From positions 1-64,000 of the forward strand of contig CAZQDZ010000022.1 in assembly GCA_964591455.1 (NCBI GenBank): a stretch of DNA of 64,000 nt, read 5' to 3'. Position numbers and translations under genes: made by a program. Below, piece by piece: positions 36,101 through 44,471 of the stretch. This DNA is from RFSX01 sp964591455 (GTDB lineage Bacteria > Bacteroidota > Bacteroidia > Chitinophagales > Saprospiraceae). The notes beneath the pieces were generated by a model. The model was not told where the DNA came from. It saw nothing but the letters and a program-made list of their open reading frames with translations, and made no database searches. The stretch's first letter is position 1, and each line of letters starts with the position of its first letter.

Positions 36101-37567
36101 AATTGTGATGGCATAGTTGCTGTCATAGATAATGATGGGGATGGTTCTAATTCTGATGAAGATTGCGATGATAATAATCCTAATGTATTTCCAGGCGCAA
36201 CAGAGTTGTGTGATGGGTTAGATAATAATTGCAATACACAGATAGATGAGGGATTTACACAGTCAACTTACTATATCGATAGAGATGGGGATGGCTTCGG
36301 CGATGCGTTGACTGCGCAGACGGCTTGTGCTCAGCCGCAGGGCTTTGTACTAAATGATTCTGACTGTGATGACAACAATGCGGCCATCAATCCCTCTGCG
36401 ACAGAAATAGTAAATAATGATATAGACGAAAACTGTGACGGTATCGCAGAGGTGATAGACAATGATGGAGACGGCGCTAATTCTAGTGAAGATTGTGATG
36501 ACAATAATCCTAATGTATTTCCTGGTAATCTAGAATCATGTGATGGAATAGACAATAACTGTAATCTGCAAGTAGATGAAGGTCTCACTCAGATCAGGTA
36601 CTATCGTGATAATGATAACGATGGCTTTGGGGATAATGCTCAGAGCTTAATCGACTGCAGACAACCGAGTGGTTATGTGACCGATAATACCGATTGTGAT
36701 GACAACAACAATAATATTTTTCCGGGTAATACAGAAGCCTGTGACAACATTGATAATAACTGCAATGGCTTAGTGGATGATGGGGTGACATTTCAAGATT
36801 ATTTTCTAGATAGTGATGGAGATGGATTCGGGAATGCCGCCTCTTTTATAAACGATTGTATACAACCCAGTGGACATGTACTGGATAATACTGACTGCAA
36901 CGACACTAACCCAGCCATTAATCCTGCAGCAACAGAAATAGCCAATAATGATATAGATGAAAATTGTGATGGAGAGCTATTAATCATAGACAGTGATCAG
37001 GATGGATTTAACTCGGATGAAGACTGTGATGATATGAATCCAAATGTATTTCCAGGTAATGCTGAAGTATGTGATGGCTTAGATAATAATTGTGATGCTG
37101 CCATAGATGAGGATTTGCCAATCACAGCCTATTTCTTGGATAGTGATGGAGATGGGTTTGGCCAAGCGGATACTATGATAGAAGATTGTCAGCAACCAAC
37201 TGGTTATGTAGACAATGATCAGGACTGTGATGATTCAGATCCAGGCATTAATCCAAATGCAGAAGAAATTCCTAATAATGGAATCGATGAAGATTGTGAT
37301 GGTGCAGATGGGTCGACAAGCACTTTTGATCTCAATGGCTCTCCAATAACGTTGTATCCTAACCCTGCCAGAAATTTCTTATTCATAGATAGTAATGATT
37401 CGCAGTTAGACTATACTCTCCTATCCATGAGCGGTCAGTTATTAGGCAATGGAAAATTAGCAAATAATAGAATAGACTTATCTGTCATACCAACGGGTAT
37501 CTTCTTGATTAAAATCAACAATAAAGAGGGGGCTTACGTGATAGATAGGATTGTGAAGTTGGAATAA
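33182..37567 (+). CDS. Large secreted protein with 11 MopE-type metal-binding repeats and T9SS tail
   Basis: 1461 residues with a signal peptide (about 1-26). The N-terminal about 760 residues hold several Cys-rich beta domains with a recurring 'W(Y/L)SF/YTF' strand, resembling repeats of Bacteroidota adhesins. From base 35467 (about residue 762) to about residue 1376 there are 11 units of the MopE/thrombospondin-3-like type, each opening with DxDGDGxG-like calcium loops and DCDD. Units mostly alternate between VFPG..E.CDG.DNNC..DE and INP.A.E..NN.IDENCDG forms. The protein ends with a type IX sorting domain (ITLYPNPARNFLFI ... IVKLE). It should be exported through T9SS and bound to the surface or released, with folding dependent on Ca2+. 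The target is unknown. Confidence 0.88.
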   Translation: MQDISGFFRIKCTVIFIILSGGLFSQDICDDAIFIGTLGCDNFLFDVIDDPNFTPDPEAFDCVSGPTGWLSFDVLPGVDRVFVAEAESYNLFYGSCGNLTAIGSNCNDLTLPIQQGETHYILVDGFGSVAAEPYINQECSRAANISGNSITTNLSCASPSSGQGCSGDHSLWFVYEISNDKTKLTIKTESSTGTAYVSAYVECGVAEIEPLNDACSETIWESDCLTSGTIMIELMTETSDLATDVTMTITENIITDENDDCLGAEEIFDDFLRCGMSETVEGPSNGSCSDIESTDFDCVERGIWYTFSTEEVLPVFNVSGENWELFRGPCDRLESIISCEPSYDVENFQEDLYYVLVGEGGTFSITTSDFPDNSDCPEANQLSVGENDIEQCCGIAQWYSFEINSDAISIEINNLDDSEISFFDQCDPGQYFFPDISEEIIFNQCDGPTIVMRVLIDECKEYSLEISELSAQTDFSSSCLTPSSFGILATNAVDTCKVTDNTFGCREENCMGVSSIWYEATADENAEFMTIAVNGNFQNTIALNILQENCEDTLFNCINQPLLSFAILPNQTYLIEVVSQEFLGLLNVCINTTTATTNCPFDPATSTILLDSLSGSFNNTDGVASNKFGFSYSNCDSICLSMVFDTDGQEWVGSGNLEWNEECIFGQGDCNGTIENAELGSCVNCWDFFSPRLILNDSIYYMDLIGDDSTDPTNALLGSGVIQVPANPIDSGFVEILAQNWSADETFNYEALTLICYGSGVTDNDNDGFTSDVDCNDNDPNIFPGNSESCDGIDNNCDNQVDEGLPLITYYQDLDGDGYGNPSVSMVDCLTPVGFINNSMDCNDNDPNINPFANEVPNNDIDENCDGIIEMIDNDGDGANSDEDCDDNNPNVFPGAAELCDGTDNNCNQQVDENLSFVTYYVDMDGDGFGSPSMSVSDCTQPAGFVNNNTDCDDNNNLINPSATEVPNNGIDENCDGIVAVIDNDGDGSNSDEDCDDNNPNVFPGATELCDGLDNNCNTQIDEGFTQSTYYIDRDGDGFGDALTAQTACAQPQGFVLNDSDCDDNNAAINPSATEIVNNDIDENCDGIAEVIDNDGDGANSSEDCDDNNPNVFPGNLESCDGIDNNCNLQVDEGLTQIRYYRDNDNDGFGDNAQSLIDCRQPSGYVTDNTDCDDNNNNIFPGNTEACDNIDNNCNGLVDDGVTFQDYFLDSDGDGFGNAASFINDCIQPSGHVLDNTDCNDTNPAINPAATEIANNDIDENCDGELLIIDSDQDGFNSDEDCDDMNPNVFPGNAEVCDGLDNNCDAAIDEDLPITAYFLDSDGDGFGQADTMIEDCQQPTGYVDNDQDCDDSDPGINPNAEEIPNNGIDEDCDGADGSTSTFDLNGSPITLYPNPARNFLFIDSNDSQLDYTLLSMSGQLLGNGKLANNRIDLSVIPTGIFLIKINNKEGAYVIDRIVKLE

Positions 37568-37785
37568 GGGGGAGCGCATTATAATCCAATAATATTTAGC
37601 TGTTATTTAATTCATGAAATGCAATTTTCATCCTAAATACCGCCAACTTCTTATTCAATGAATTTTATAAACGGCTTATCTGATTTCTTCTATGTCGAGT
37701 CATTCGTAATATAATATACTTATATATGTTAATTCACGTTGTAATAATTACTTACAAGTAAAAAGTCATTAAGCCCAAATATAAC

Positions 37786-38184
37786 ATGCGAGTAATTTGC
37801 ATCTTATTATTGGTTCTATCATCTTGCAAAGAGCCTACTTTACAAATAGATAACATTAATACTCTATTTGGCGCAATTAATACTAATATTATTTCTTGCG
37901 GTACTAAGATTAAACCTTATATAAGGCTCTCGGAGAATGGTTCAAAGTCACAGATTCATTTTTCGTATATCGAAACCCTAAATTCGAAATACACTGAAGC
38001 AACACCCTCTGATATTAAGGTATTAGAGATTTCTATAAAAATAAATAATGAGATGGCATCTGTCTTTGCTACCTGTGATTATAAAAATCAATTCCCATTT
38101 ACTCAGGACCCTGTCATAGTCTGGTATAAACTAAGTCAACTAGATAATTCATGGACTGTAGATAGTGTCGAAAAAATGAATTGA
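37786..38184 (+). CDS. Small lipoprotein, function unknown
   Basis: 132 residues starting with a lipoprotein signal MRVICILLLVLSSC (lipobox LSSC, Cys14). The mature part is a small mixed domain with two further Cys (ISCGTKI, ATCDYKN). No family was recognised. It ends seven bases before the next lipoprotein frame, so the three small lipoprotein genes at 37786-39646 may form one transcript. Confidence 0.6.
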   Translation: MRVICILLLVLSSCKEPTLQIDNINTLFGAINTNIISCGTKIKPYIRLSENGSKSQIHFSYIETLNSKYTEATPSDIKVLEISIKINNEMASVFATCDYKNQFPFTQDPVIVWYKLSQLDNSWTVDSVEKMN

Positions 38185-38214
38185 GTCAACTTGGATACCA
38201 TTAAATTGCTACAA

Positions 38215-39084
38215 GTGAATAAACTATTTATCCTGCTTTTTTCTTGTGTAATCTTGTATTCATGCAATCAAGAAAAGTTGGATGCCGTTGAATTATATGA
38301 AGATGTAATTGAAATGGCTAAGAAAAACAAGTCCAACCAATTTACTTACTACGGAAAAGATTCAAATGAAAAAATAACCTTTGAATCAAGAACAAAATTT
38401 GCTGTATCCGATGAACCATTAGATATCAATTTGAATAGAATAGTTAAATTTCATGAATTGGATAAATGTCAAATTGTGTCACAACACCGATAGTCGAGGT
38501 TTGCAACCTCGACTAAACTACGCTTAACTAAAATCCTATGTGTCATCATATCCTACATTATTATCAAATCTTAATATGTCAATTTTAATTTTATCTTATT
38601 ATTTTAGATACTAGATATAGTGCAGTCCGTTCGTCAGATAACAACCAAAATACATTTTAGACTTTGGTGTTCGTATTTCTTCATAACGAGCATATGGAAT
38701 CGAGGTTACAAACCTCGACTATCGGGTGGAACATTTTTACATGAAGCAATCCATGCAGAAATGAAACGACAACTTAATGATTTAAGCCTAAATGAGGAAT
38801 CTTTTGACAAAATATGGGATGCATGGGATGACCAAATTAACCATCATGAAAATATGGCAAATTCATATATAAACGAAATAGTTTCTGCACTCGCTTTAAG
38901 ATTTGGTGATAGATATACTCAAAATGAATATGAAGCTATTGCGTGGCATGGATTAGGGAACGTTAATGGAGAAGGTGTAAATACATCTGCATGGAATAAT
39001 TTATCAGAAGAGAGAAAAAACGAATTAACTGAAACATTTAATGATATTAATAACAATTGCGATGAAGATAACTGCAAGGAGTAA
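38215..39084 (+). pseudogene. HExxH lipoprotein gene split by a 237-bp insertion
   Basis: The 5' part (from GTG 38215, or TTG 38191) encodes a lipoprotein signal with lipobox LYSC and runs to CQIVSQH, then meets a stop inside the inserted element at 38488-38724. Removing exactly that element joins SQH to GGTFLHEAIHAEMKRQL in the same frame and gives an intact about 210-residue product ending at 39084. The joined segment holds HEAIH, a HExxH zinc-protease-type motif, and downstream EIVSALALRFG and YEAIAWHGL could provide the third ligand. Similar HEAIHAE segments occur at the ends of Bacteroidota secreted or toxin-like proteins. The frame is broken in this genome unless the element is removed or read through. 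Confidence 0.8.
38488..38724. mobile_element. MITE/REP-pair type element with palindromic ends
   Basis: The 237-bp element starts CGATAGTCGAGGTTTG and ends with the inverted copy (CAAACCTCGACTATCG, with the same central palindrome). Each end is itself a hairpin: at the left, arms TAGTCGAGGTT and AACCTCGACTA around TGC (38491-38515); at the right, arms TCGAGGTT and AACCTCGA around ACA (38700-38718). The interior is AT rich with no ORF. Removal restores the host reading frame exactly and leaves no obvious target duplication. The structure fits a non-autonomous element built from two inverted REP sequences, as mobilised by REP-associated tyrosine transposases; no transposase is in the window. 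Confidence 0.78.
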
Positions 39085-39646
39085 ATATTGGATATTTTTG
39101 CTTCTTATAGTACAATTATCTTGTTGCCAAAACTCACTAGATAGTGAGATTTTTAAAAATAACTTGAGTGCAACCTATCTTATTTTTGATAAGGAAAAAA
39201 TCAAAATAATAAATGCAAGTACGCCTACATTGGTTATAGAATACGCTGAAATGAATAGAGGGAACAAGAAGCCTTTTTATCAAAAAAAACCAGGTAGTTT
39301 ATGGCCTTCAATTCCAGATAGCATAGAAGTAGAAAGGACACATAATTTATTACACATCAAACCACCATTTATCAGTGGTGACTTTAGAATATTTGAGCCA
39401 GATGATAGTTGGGATAGTATTAAGCTAAAAAGAGTTGTTTATGGAAAAACTCAGTTTCTAGAAAGTAGCGTTATAAAATCAAACAACACCTTCATATTAG
39501 CAGATATGATCTTGGACCCAAAAGCAAATTTTCTGGATACAATCAATTCTAGTTTGGATGGTTATTTTGAGTATTTAGTATACGATAATGGAACGATTAG
39601 AGGGCGAAAAATTACGGGTAGTGCATTTACATGTTTTACACTGTAG
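39062..39646 (+). CDS. Lipoprotein, function unknown
   Basis: 194 residues from the ATG at 39062 (MKITARSKYWIFLLLIVQLSCC), which begins a lipoprotein signal with lipobox LSC; an earlier in-frame ATG at 39041 is less likely. It overlaps the end of the interrupted HExxH gene by 23 bases, the mark of translational coupling, so it may be the partner of that product. The mature part is mostly beta with aromatic residues and ends SAFTCFTL. No family was recognised. Confidence 0.6.
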   Translation: MKITARSKYWIFLLLIVQLSCCQNSLDSEIFKNNLSATYLIFDKEKIKIINASTPTLVIEYAEMNRGNKKPFYQKKPGSLWPSIPDSIEVERTHNLLHIKPPFISGDFRIFEPDDSWDSIKLKRVVYGKTQFLESSVIKSNNTFILADMILDPKANFLDTINSSLDGYFEYLVYDNGTIRGRKITGSAFTCFTL

Positions 39647-39865
39647 AGGCATATCGCCGTGGAGGCATGCCAGAATATCAGAGGGTACTCAGAGATTCTC
39701 TAGGTATAGGCTTTGTACAATTGCGGATAGATACTATACATCTAGGGGTATATGAGTGTGACTGGTGACCTCAGGACTGATACAAGCCAAAGACTACTCT
39801 TATCCAATTTTACATAAACCACGCTTCATAATATACATTTCATAAAATATGAAACATATATTATG

Positions 39866-39885
39866 TAACTTTGGAACTATCTTTG
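39866..39885 (+). promoter_or_regulatory. Candidate promoter of the ATPase gene
   Basis: Two boxes fit the Bacteroidota -7 consensus TAnnTTTG: TAACTTTG (39866-39873) and TATCTTTG (39878-39885). The second lies 21 bases before the ATG at 39907, and AAGGAG (39891-39896) may act as a ribosome-binding site. No clear -33 box was seen. Confidence 0.4.
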
Positions 39886-39906
39886 ATAATAAGGAGTTAC
39901 CTCAGT

Positions 39907-41052
39907 ATGGACAGCAAGTTATTATTTAGTGTAGATGCCTATCCAGGACCAGACAACTTCTGCGATAGAGAAGAAGAATTAGAGAGACTTATGGCTATGT
40001 GGAAGCAGGGCCGAAATGGTGTACTCTACTCCTATAGAAGAATGGGGAAAACTGGATTAATCCAGCATTTTCATCACCATCTGAACAAAAAACGCAAAAT
40101 AGTCACTGTTTATCTGGATGTCATGGACACCAGTTCTGACATGGAGTTTGTCCAAAAAATAATAACCTCCACTCTCCAAGCCTTAGAGCATAAAAAGAAA
40201 GGACTACTAAAGAATGCCCTCACATTTTTTAGTCAGCTAAGACCTACCATATCCATAGACCCTATCACACAGCTACCCTCTATACAGCTAGATACAAGTA
40301 AAGCTGCTATGGTAGTGCCCACCCTCAAGGCACTGATGAATTTACTGGCCAACCAACCTTATGAATTCCAGATAGCGATAGATGAGTTTCAACAAATAGC
40401 TAATTACAAGGGTAATACAGTAATAGACGCCACCCTTAGGTCTTACTTCCCGACGCTGAAAAATGTCCATTTTCTATTTTCCGGAAGCGAAAGAAATCTA
40501 TTGCTCAATCTATTCTCTAACCCCCTCAAACCCTTGTATGCGAGCATAGAGTTTATGAACCTGGAGTATATAGATAGAAAAAGATATAGCGCATTTATAA
40601 AGAGACAATTCAAGAAGGCAAGAAAGGCTTCAGAAGATGAGGCTATAGAGGAAATCCTGAGATGGACTAATGGTCATACATTCTACACACAGTATCTATG
40701 CAGCAAAATATTGTCAACCAAAAAGAAACTAGTCACCCTCAATTTAGTTAATCAAATCAAGGACCAGATTCTTTATCAATATGAGGTCATCTATATCAAC
40801 TATAAAAAGCTGCTCAGTAAGAATCAATGGAAAGTACTCGTAGCTGTCGCCAAAGAAGGAACTGTCTCTGCTTATACGGCCAAAGCATTCTTAAATAAAT
40901 ATAATTTATCACAATCATCCACCAAACAATCCATCGAAGCACTAACCAAAAAATCCATGCTTATAGAAGAGCTGACTACTGAACAAAGCATCTATAAAGT
41001 ATACGACGTCTACCTTTGGCGATGGGCAGAGAAGTATGGTAGAATCGGTTAA
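39907..41052 (+). CDS. Archaeal-type P-loop ATPase (ATPase_2/AAA-like)
   Basis: 381 residues from the ATG at 39907, preceded by AAGGAG; the frame opens 12 codons earlier. The P-loop is YSYRRMGKTGLI (41-52), the RRxGKT form typical of the PF01637-type ATPases found in archaea and scattered bacteria. Walker B is FQIAIDEFQ (about 157-165), with FLFSGS as the sensor strand. The C-terminal third looks like a winged-helix domain and ends in YLWRWAEK, the usual end of this family. Function is poorly defined, possibly DNA- or nucleoprotein-associated, with links to mobile elements. The next gene starts 22 bases later. Confidence 0.8.
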   Translation: MDSKLLFSVDAYPGPDNFCDREEELERLMAMWKQGRNGVLYSYRRMGKTGLIQHFHHHLNKKRKIVTVYLDVMDTSSDMEFVQKIITSTLQALEHKKKGLLKNALTFFSQLRPTISIDPITQLPSIQLDTSKAAMVVPTLKALMNLLANQPYEFQIAIDEFQQIANYKGNTVIDATLRSYFPTLKNVHFLFSGSERNLLLNLFSNPLKPLYASIEFMNLEYIDRKRYSAFIKRQFKKARKASEDEAIEEILRWTNGHTFYTQYLCSKILSTKKKLVTLNLVNQIKDQILYQYEVIYINYKKLLSKNQWKVLVAVAKEGTVSAYTAKAFLNKYNLSQSSTKQSIEALTKKSMLIEELTTEQSIYKVYDVYLWRWAEKYGRIG

Positions 41053-41074
41053 CTATAAAAAAGTAATAATCATT

Positions 41075-41581
41075 ATGAGTATTATCAAAGAAAAGCCCTC
41101 TCATAACAAAATAGATTTTATCTCTGCAGCTATACTCATTGCGGTAACGATTTATGGCGCCATGAAATACCCCAACCTCCCACAAGAAGTTCCGATTCAC
41201 TTCAATGGTGCGGGCGAAGCAGATGCGTGGGGAGATAAATCGAGCATATGGGCCTTCTATGGGATCATGATATTCACCTTTATGGTGCAACTTCTCGTCA
41301 CTAGTCATAGCAGAAATGCAAAACCTGAATCTCTTAAAAGGTGGAGCACTAATTACAAAGGCCTTACTGATGAACAAATCGTCAAAATGAGTCAATACTC
41401 AGCCATTCAGCTATCTTATCTCAATTTGTTCTTGACAACCATCCTTTGCTACATCTTCTACCAGATTATACGCGTAGGAGAAGGCCTGGCCAATGGTCTG
41501 GGCGCCTGGCTATTACCCGTCTTACTGGTAGGGGTCTTTGTGCCCATCATCAATATGTTCCGCTTCAAAGCCAAACTGTAG
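41075..41581 (+). CDS. DUF1648-domain membrane protein
   Basis: 168 residues from the ATG at 41075. The DUF1648 signature is YPNLPQEVPIHFNGAGEADAWGDKSS (about 32-57), following a first transmembrane helix; two or three further helices follow (about 60-80, 115-135 and 140-158). SdpI-type immunity proteins carry this domain, but many members have no known role. It lies 22 bases after the ATPase gene on the same strand. Which function connects the two is not evident. Confidence 0.78.
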   Translation: MSIIKEKPSHNKIDFISAAILIAVTIYGAMKYPNLPQEVPIHFNGAGEADAWGDKSSIWAFYGIMIFTFMVQLLVTSHSRNAKPESLKRWSTNYKGLTDEQIVKMSQYSAIQLSYLNLFLTTILCYIFYQIIRVGEGLANGLGAWLLPVLLVGVFVPIINMFRFKAKL

Positions 41582-41595
41582 GCTAGATCATATAT

Positions 41596-41651
41596 AAAAA
41601 ATAATAATTTATTGTTTTTTGAATATGTAAACCCCTAATAATTATTATTTT
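41596..41651 (+). repeat. AT-only inverted repeat
   Basis: AAAATAATAATT near 41597-41608 pairs with AATTATTATTTT near 41639-41651. It could be a weak transcription end for the DUF1648 gene; the stronger terminator is at 41733-41755. Confidence 0.4.
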
Positions 41652-41730
41652 AGCAGGAGTTTACTTCATGAAATCCCTTTGGATTATTACTTCAATATCA
41701 CCTGAGAGATGATAAATAACCAAAGAGATA

Positions 41731-41755
41731 AGGGCTCCTCTCGGAGCCTTTTTTT
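41731..41755 (+). terminator. Intrinsic terminator
   Basis: GGCTCC (41733-41738), loop TCTC, GGAGCC (41743-41748), then T7. It ends the ATPase-DUF1648 transcript. Confidence 0.8.
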
Positions 41756-41846
41756 ATGTCGTATGGTTGAGTAGATTGTAATTCTTACCACAATTTGTCT
41801 ACCAAGAGTCCATAAATTCCTACTTTGACATAACAACACTTAGACT

Positions 41847-43148
41847 ATGAGATTGTCATGTATTATCCCTTGCCTCTTCTTTACAGCATCCTTATTCAGT
41901 CAGATCACAGTGACTGAGATAGGAGAATTACCCGAAGCCGTCAGTAATAACCCAGTCTGTGAAGGATTTATAAATGGGGTGCCCTATCTATTCTCCTTTG
42001 GAGGTATAGATAATTCTAAGCTCTACTCTGGGATACATACGAGAAGTTTTAGGTGCAATCTGGAGACAGGAGAAAGTGAGGTCATACCTTCCCTCCCTGA
42101 TACACGGGGAAAAGTAGGTGCAGGTGCTTCTAGAATAGGCAATAGAATATATATCATGGGTGGATACTATGTCAATGCCAACGGGAGTGAGATCACCTCT
42201 GACTCTGTGCATATATATGATATAGAGAATAACATCTTCCTAGATAACGGCACACCGATACCTGTGCCTACTGATGATCATGTGCAAGTTGTCTATAGGG
42301 ATAGCTTAATTATGCTTGTCACAGGATGGAACACGAATAATAACATCAGAGAAGTCCAAATCTATAATCCTGTCACAGATTCATGGGCTCAGGCAACTCC
42401 CACTCCAGCGCCTCGTCAGTATAGATCATTTGGCGCATCTGGCGTCATACAGAATGACACTATATTTTACTTTGGTGGTGCTACCTCAGCGAGTGGGTTT
42501 GACATTCAGTCTTATCTACGCAAAGGAATAATCAATCCACAAGATCCCTCGCAGATAGAGTGGTCCATAAGTGAACCAGACGAAAACATCGCCGTCTACC
42601 GCGCGGCTGCCACTCTTGTGGGTAATGAATTGCATTGGATAGGTGGGAGCGCCGTTACTTATAACTTTGATGGCATCGCATACAATGGCTCTGGAGGTGT
42701 ATCCCCTACTCACTGGGATTTATATACTGAAGACAAGCTAGGTTGGTCTTCTACTGGTGTTGAAGCATTACCTATGGACCTCAGAGGTATCGCTGAGATT
42801 AATGATACACTAAAATATTTAGCGGGTGGCATGTTGGACGACCAGCAGGTATCCAATAAAGTGTATAGATTAGAATGGCCGCAGAGAACAACCAGCATCC
42901 CGAAAACAACTACTGCTTTAGACTTCAATTTATTTCCAATTCCTTCCAGTGGTACGATAACGGTAAGTGGAAATAACTTAAATGGAGCTGAGTTAACTAT
43001 ATATAACAAGTCTGGTCTTGAAATGAAGAGATTGAATATACATGACACAGAAACCAAAATTGACATAAACGAACTTCCATCTGGCACCTACTCTATTTTC
43101 GTCAAGAAAGGCACTTCATCCAATAGTGTTATATTCACGAAAATCTAA
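41847..43148 (+). CDS. Secreted Kelch-repeat protein with T9SS tail
   Basis: 433 residues with a signal peptide (about 1-18, ending LFSQ). At least five Kelch-type blades are visible through GG doublets and W/Y residues, for example SRIGNRIYIMGGYY, VQIYNPVTDSWAQ, NDTIFYFGGA, VGNELHWIGGS and LKYLAGGM. The C-terminal about 75 residues form a type IX sorting domain (LDFNLFPIPSSGTITVSG to IFTKI; the usual YPNP is FPIP here). It should be exported and exposed on the surface as a propeller with an unknown ligand. The next gene begins about 45 bases later. Confidence 0.85.
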   Translation: MRLSCIIPCLFFTASLFSQITVTEIGELPEAVSNNPVCEGFINGVPYLFSFGGIDNSKLYSGIHTRSFRCNLETGESEVIPSLPDTRGKVGAGASRIGNRIYIMGGYYVNANGSEITSDSVHIYDIENNIFLDNGTPIPVPTDDHVQVVYRDSLIMLVTGWNTNNNIREVQIYNPVTDSWAQATPTPAPRQYRSFGASGVIQNDTIFYFGGATSASGFDIQSYLRKGIINPQDPSQIEWSISEPDENIAVYRAAATLVGNELHWIGGSAVTYNFDGIAYNGSGGVSPTHWDLYTEDKLGWSSTGVEALPMDLRGIAEINDTLKYLAGGMLDDQQVSNKVYRLEWPQRTTSIPKTTTALDFNLFPIPSSGTITVSGNNLNGAELTIYNKSGLEMKRLNIHDTETKIDINELPSGTYSIFVKKGTSSNSVIFTKI

Positions 43149-43194
43149 CAACCTAACAACAACTTATATTTCAAAAACAACTAATCTACATATT

Positions 43195-43932
43195 ATGCAA
43201 CTACATTTAAAAAAAACACTTATTAACAAATTATGCTTATTTGTGGCTTTACTTTGCACTCTTAGCTTAGGTGCACAAAAAACACAATACTTAACCAGTC
43301 CGAAAGATGGCTTTTCTAAAAAGAAAATTTCTTACATAACTTTGATGGATGGCACAGAAGTACAAGGGAATATCAAAAAGCTAAAGAGAACCAAAGGGAT
43401 TTTTGATGAAGTACATCTGGAGATAGATGGCAAAAAACATAAAATTAAACCCAATGATATTAAGTACATGTATCTTCCTCAGAGCGGTCTTGACAAATTA
43501 AATAAAGCTTTAAATGTAGCAAATGATGCAACACTATGGGAATCAAAGACGGATGCGAATCAAGATTTAATCAAAGATGGGTATGCTTATTTTGAAACAA
43601 CGGAAGTTTACATAAAGAAGAAGAAAAAAGAAACTTTATTGCTGCAACTTCTTAATCCTGCTTTTGGCAGTAAAGTAAAAGTTTTTCATGATCCAAAAGC
43701 TAAAGAAAAAGGAGGTTTATTATCAGTAGGTGGGATTGGAGTCACTAAGACTTATGAAAATTCATATTACATCAAAATTGATAATAATGCTGCTTATAGG
43801 CTGAAAAAGAAAGATTACAGGAAACAAGTATCAGAAATATTTGGAGCCTGTCCTGATTTCATCAAATCTATGAGTAACCACTGGGATAAGTTAGGTGAAA
43901 CTCTATACAACTATTCACAAACCTGTAATTAA
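43195..43932 (+). CDS. Secreted protein, function unknown
   Basis: 245 residues from the ATG at 43195, which starts a signal peptide (MQLHLKKTLINKLCLFVALLCTLSLGAQ); the frame opens earlier inside the Kelch gene. The mature protein is lysine rich and soluble in character. An early segment (ISYITLMDGTEVQGNIKKLKR) resembles a small beta barrel. Two Cys lie near the C-terminus. No family was recognised. A terminator follows at 43947-43987. Confidence 0.6.
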   Translation: MQLHLKKTLINKLCLFVALLCTLSLGAQKTQYLTSPKDGFSKKKISYITLMDGTEVQGNIKKLKRTKGIFDEVHLEIDGKKHKIKPNDIKYMYLPQSGLDKLNKALNVANDATLWESKTDANQDLIKDGYAYFETTEVYIKKKKKETLLLQLLNPAFGSKVKVFHDPKAKEKGGLLSVGGIGVTKTYENSYYIKIDNNAAYRLKKKDYRKQVSEIFGACPDFIKSMSNHWDKLGETLYNYSQTCN

Positions 43933-43946
43933 AGTAAAGACCTATT

Positions 43947-43987
43947 AAAAAAGCTCTTGCAAAAAATAAATGCAAGGGCTTTTTATT
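43947..43987 (+). terminator. Terminator of the secreted-protein gene
   Basis: AAAGCTCTTGCA pairs with TGCAAGGGCTTT around an A-rich loop, followed by T-rich sequence, 15 bases after the stop of the 43195 gene. Confidence 0.75.
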
Positions 43988-43999
43988 TATATATTAAAT

Positions 44000-44345
44000 C
44001 CTACTCCATCATCTTTATTGCACATCTAGGCGTATATGGCGCATCTGCAGACTCTAGCTTTGACTCCAATGACTCTAAGTCATTTTTTATCAGTGATTTC
44101 AACTGATCTAATAATGGTCCAAACTCTTCTTTAGTAATATTTAAGCTCATCAATGCGTGCCAATCGGATCCAAAGTACTGCCGCCCTGTTCGTATCCCAA
44201 TCACCCAAGTATAACTGTTGGCTTCTGTAGCTTGTCTATATCTGATTTGATTTTAATATTATCACCATACATAGCGGTTTTCAGTTCTCGCGACTTCTGA
44301 TTAAGTGCATTATTCCGAAAGTAAATCTGCCGATGGCGAAGGGAA
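44000..44345 (-). pseudogene. Duplicated 3' fragment of the BNR-propeller gene
   Basis: On the minus strand this region aligns, at roughly 85 percent by eye, with 45727-46077, the last about 115 codons of the large propeller gene. It keeps EEFGPLLDQLKSLIKNDLES and SADAPYTP but has frame-disrupting changes upstream and no start. It lies on the far side of the DUF2911 gene from its parent. It is therefore a relic of a partial tandem duplication that also spanned DUF2911, or of an ectopic insertion. Confidence 0.85.
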
Positions 44346-44390
44346 TAATAAATGATAATTCTCTCACATGGAATCCTCATTCATTGAATT

Positions 44391-44433
44391 AAAAAAGAGC
44401 AATACAACTGATATTTTCCAGACATATTGCTCT
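44391..44433 (-). terminator. Terminator of the DUF2911 gene
   Basis: AGAGCAATA (44396-44404) pairs with TATTGCTCT (44425-44433). The A tract before it becomes the U tract on the minus strand, just past the stop of the gene ending at 44472. Confidence 0.75.
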
Positions 44434-44471
44434 CTAAGCTACCACCAAATAAGCGATTTCTTTTAATACTC

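Noticed and set aside
35635..36987. Several 60-100 codon minus-strand frames opposite the repeat region
   Set aside because: They repeat in register with the MopE-type units and have no signal or domain; they are shadows.
35467..37310. Tandem DNA repeats considered as a CRISPR or satellite array
   Set aside because: The repeats keep an open reading frame, vary at third positions and encode known metal-binding units.
38491..38515. CRISPR-like or terminator reading of the perfect hairpin
   Set aside because: There is one inverted partner at 38700-38718 rather than regularly spaced direct repeats, and no T tract; the pair marks the ends of an inserted element.
39664..39765. Open stretch encoding MPEYQRVLRDSLGIGFVQLR and about 13 further residues
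   Set aside because: It reads like protein, but it is only 33 codons, has no recognised family and no upstream continuation; it could be a remnant of a gene but cannot be supported.
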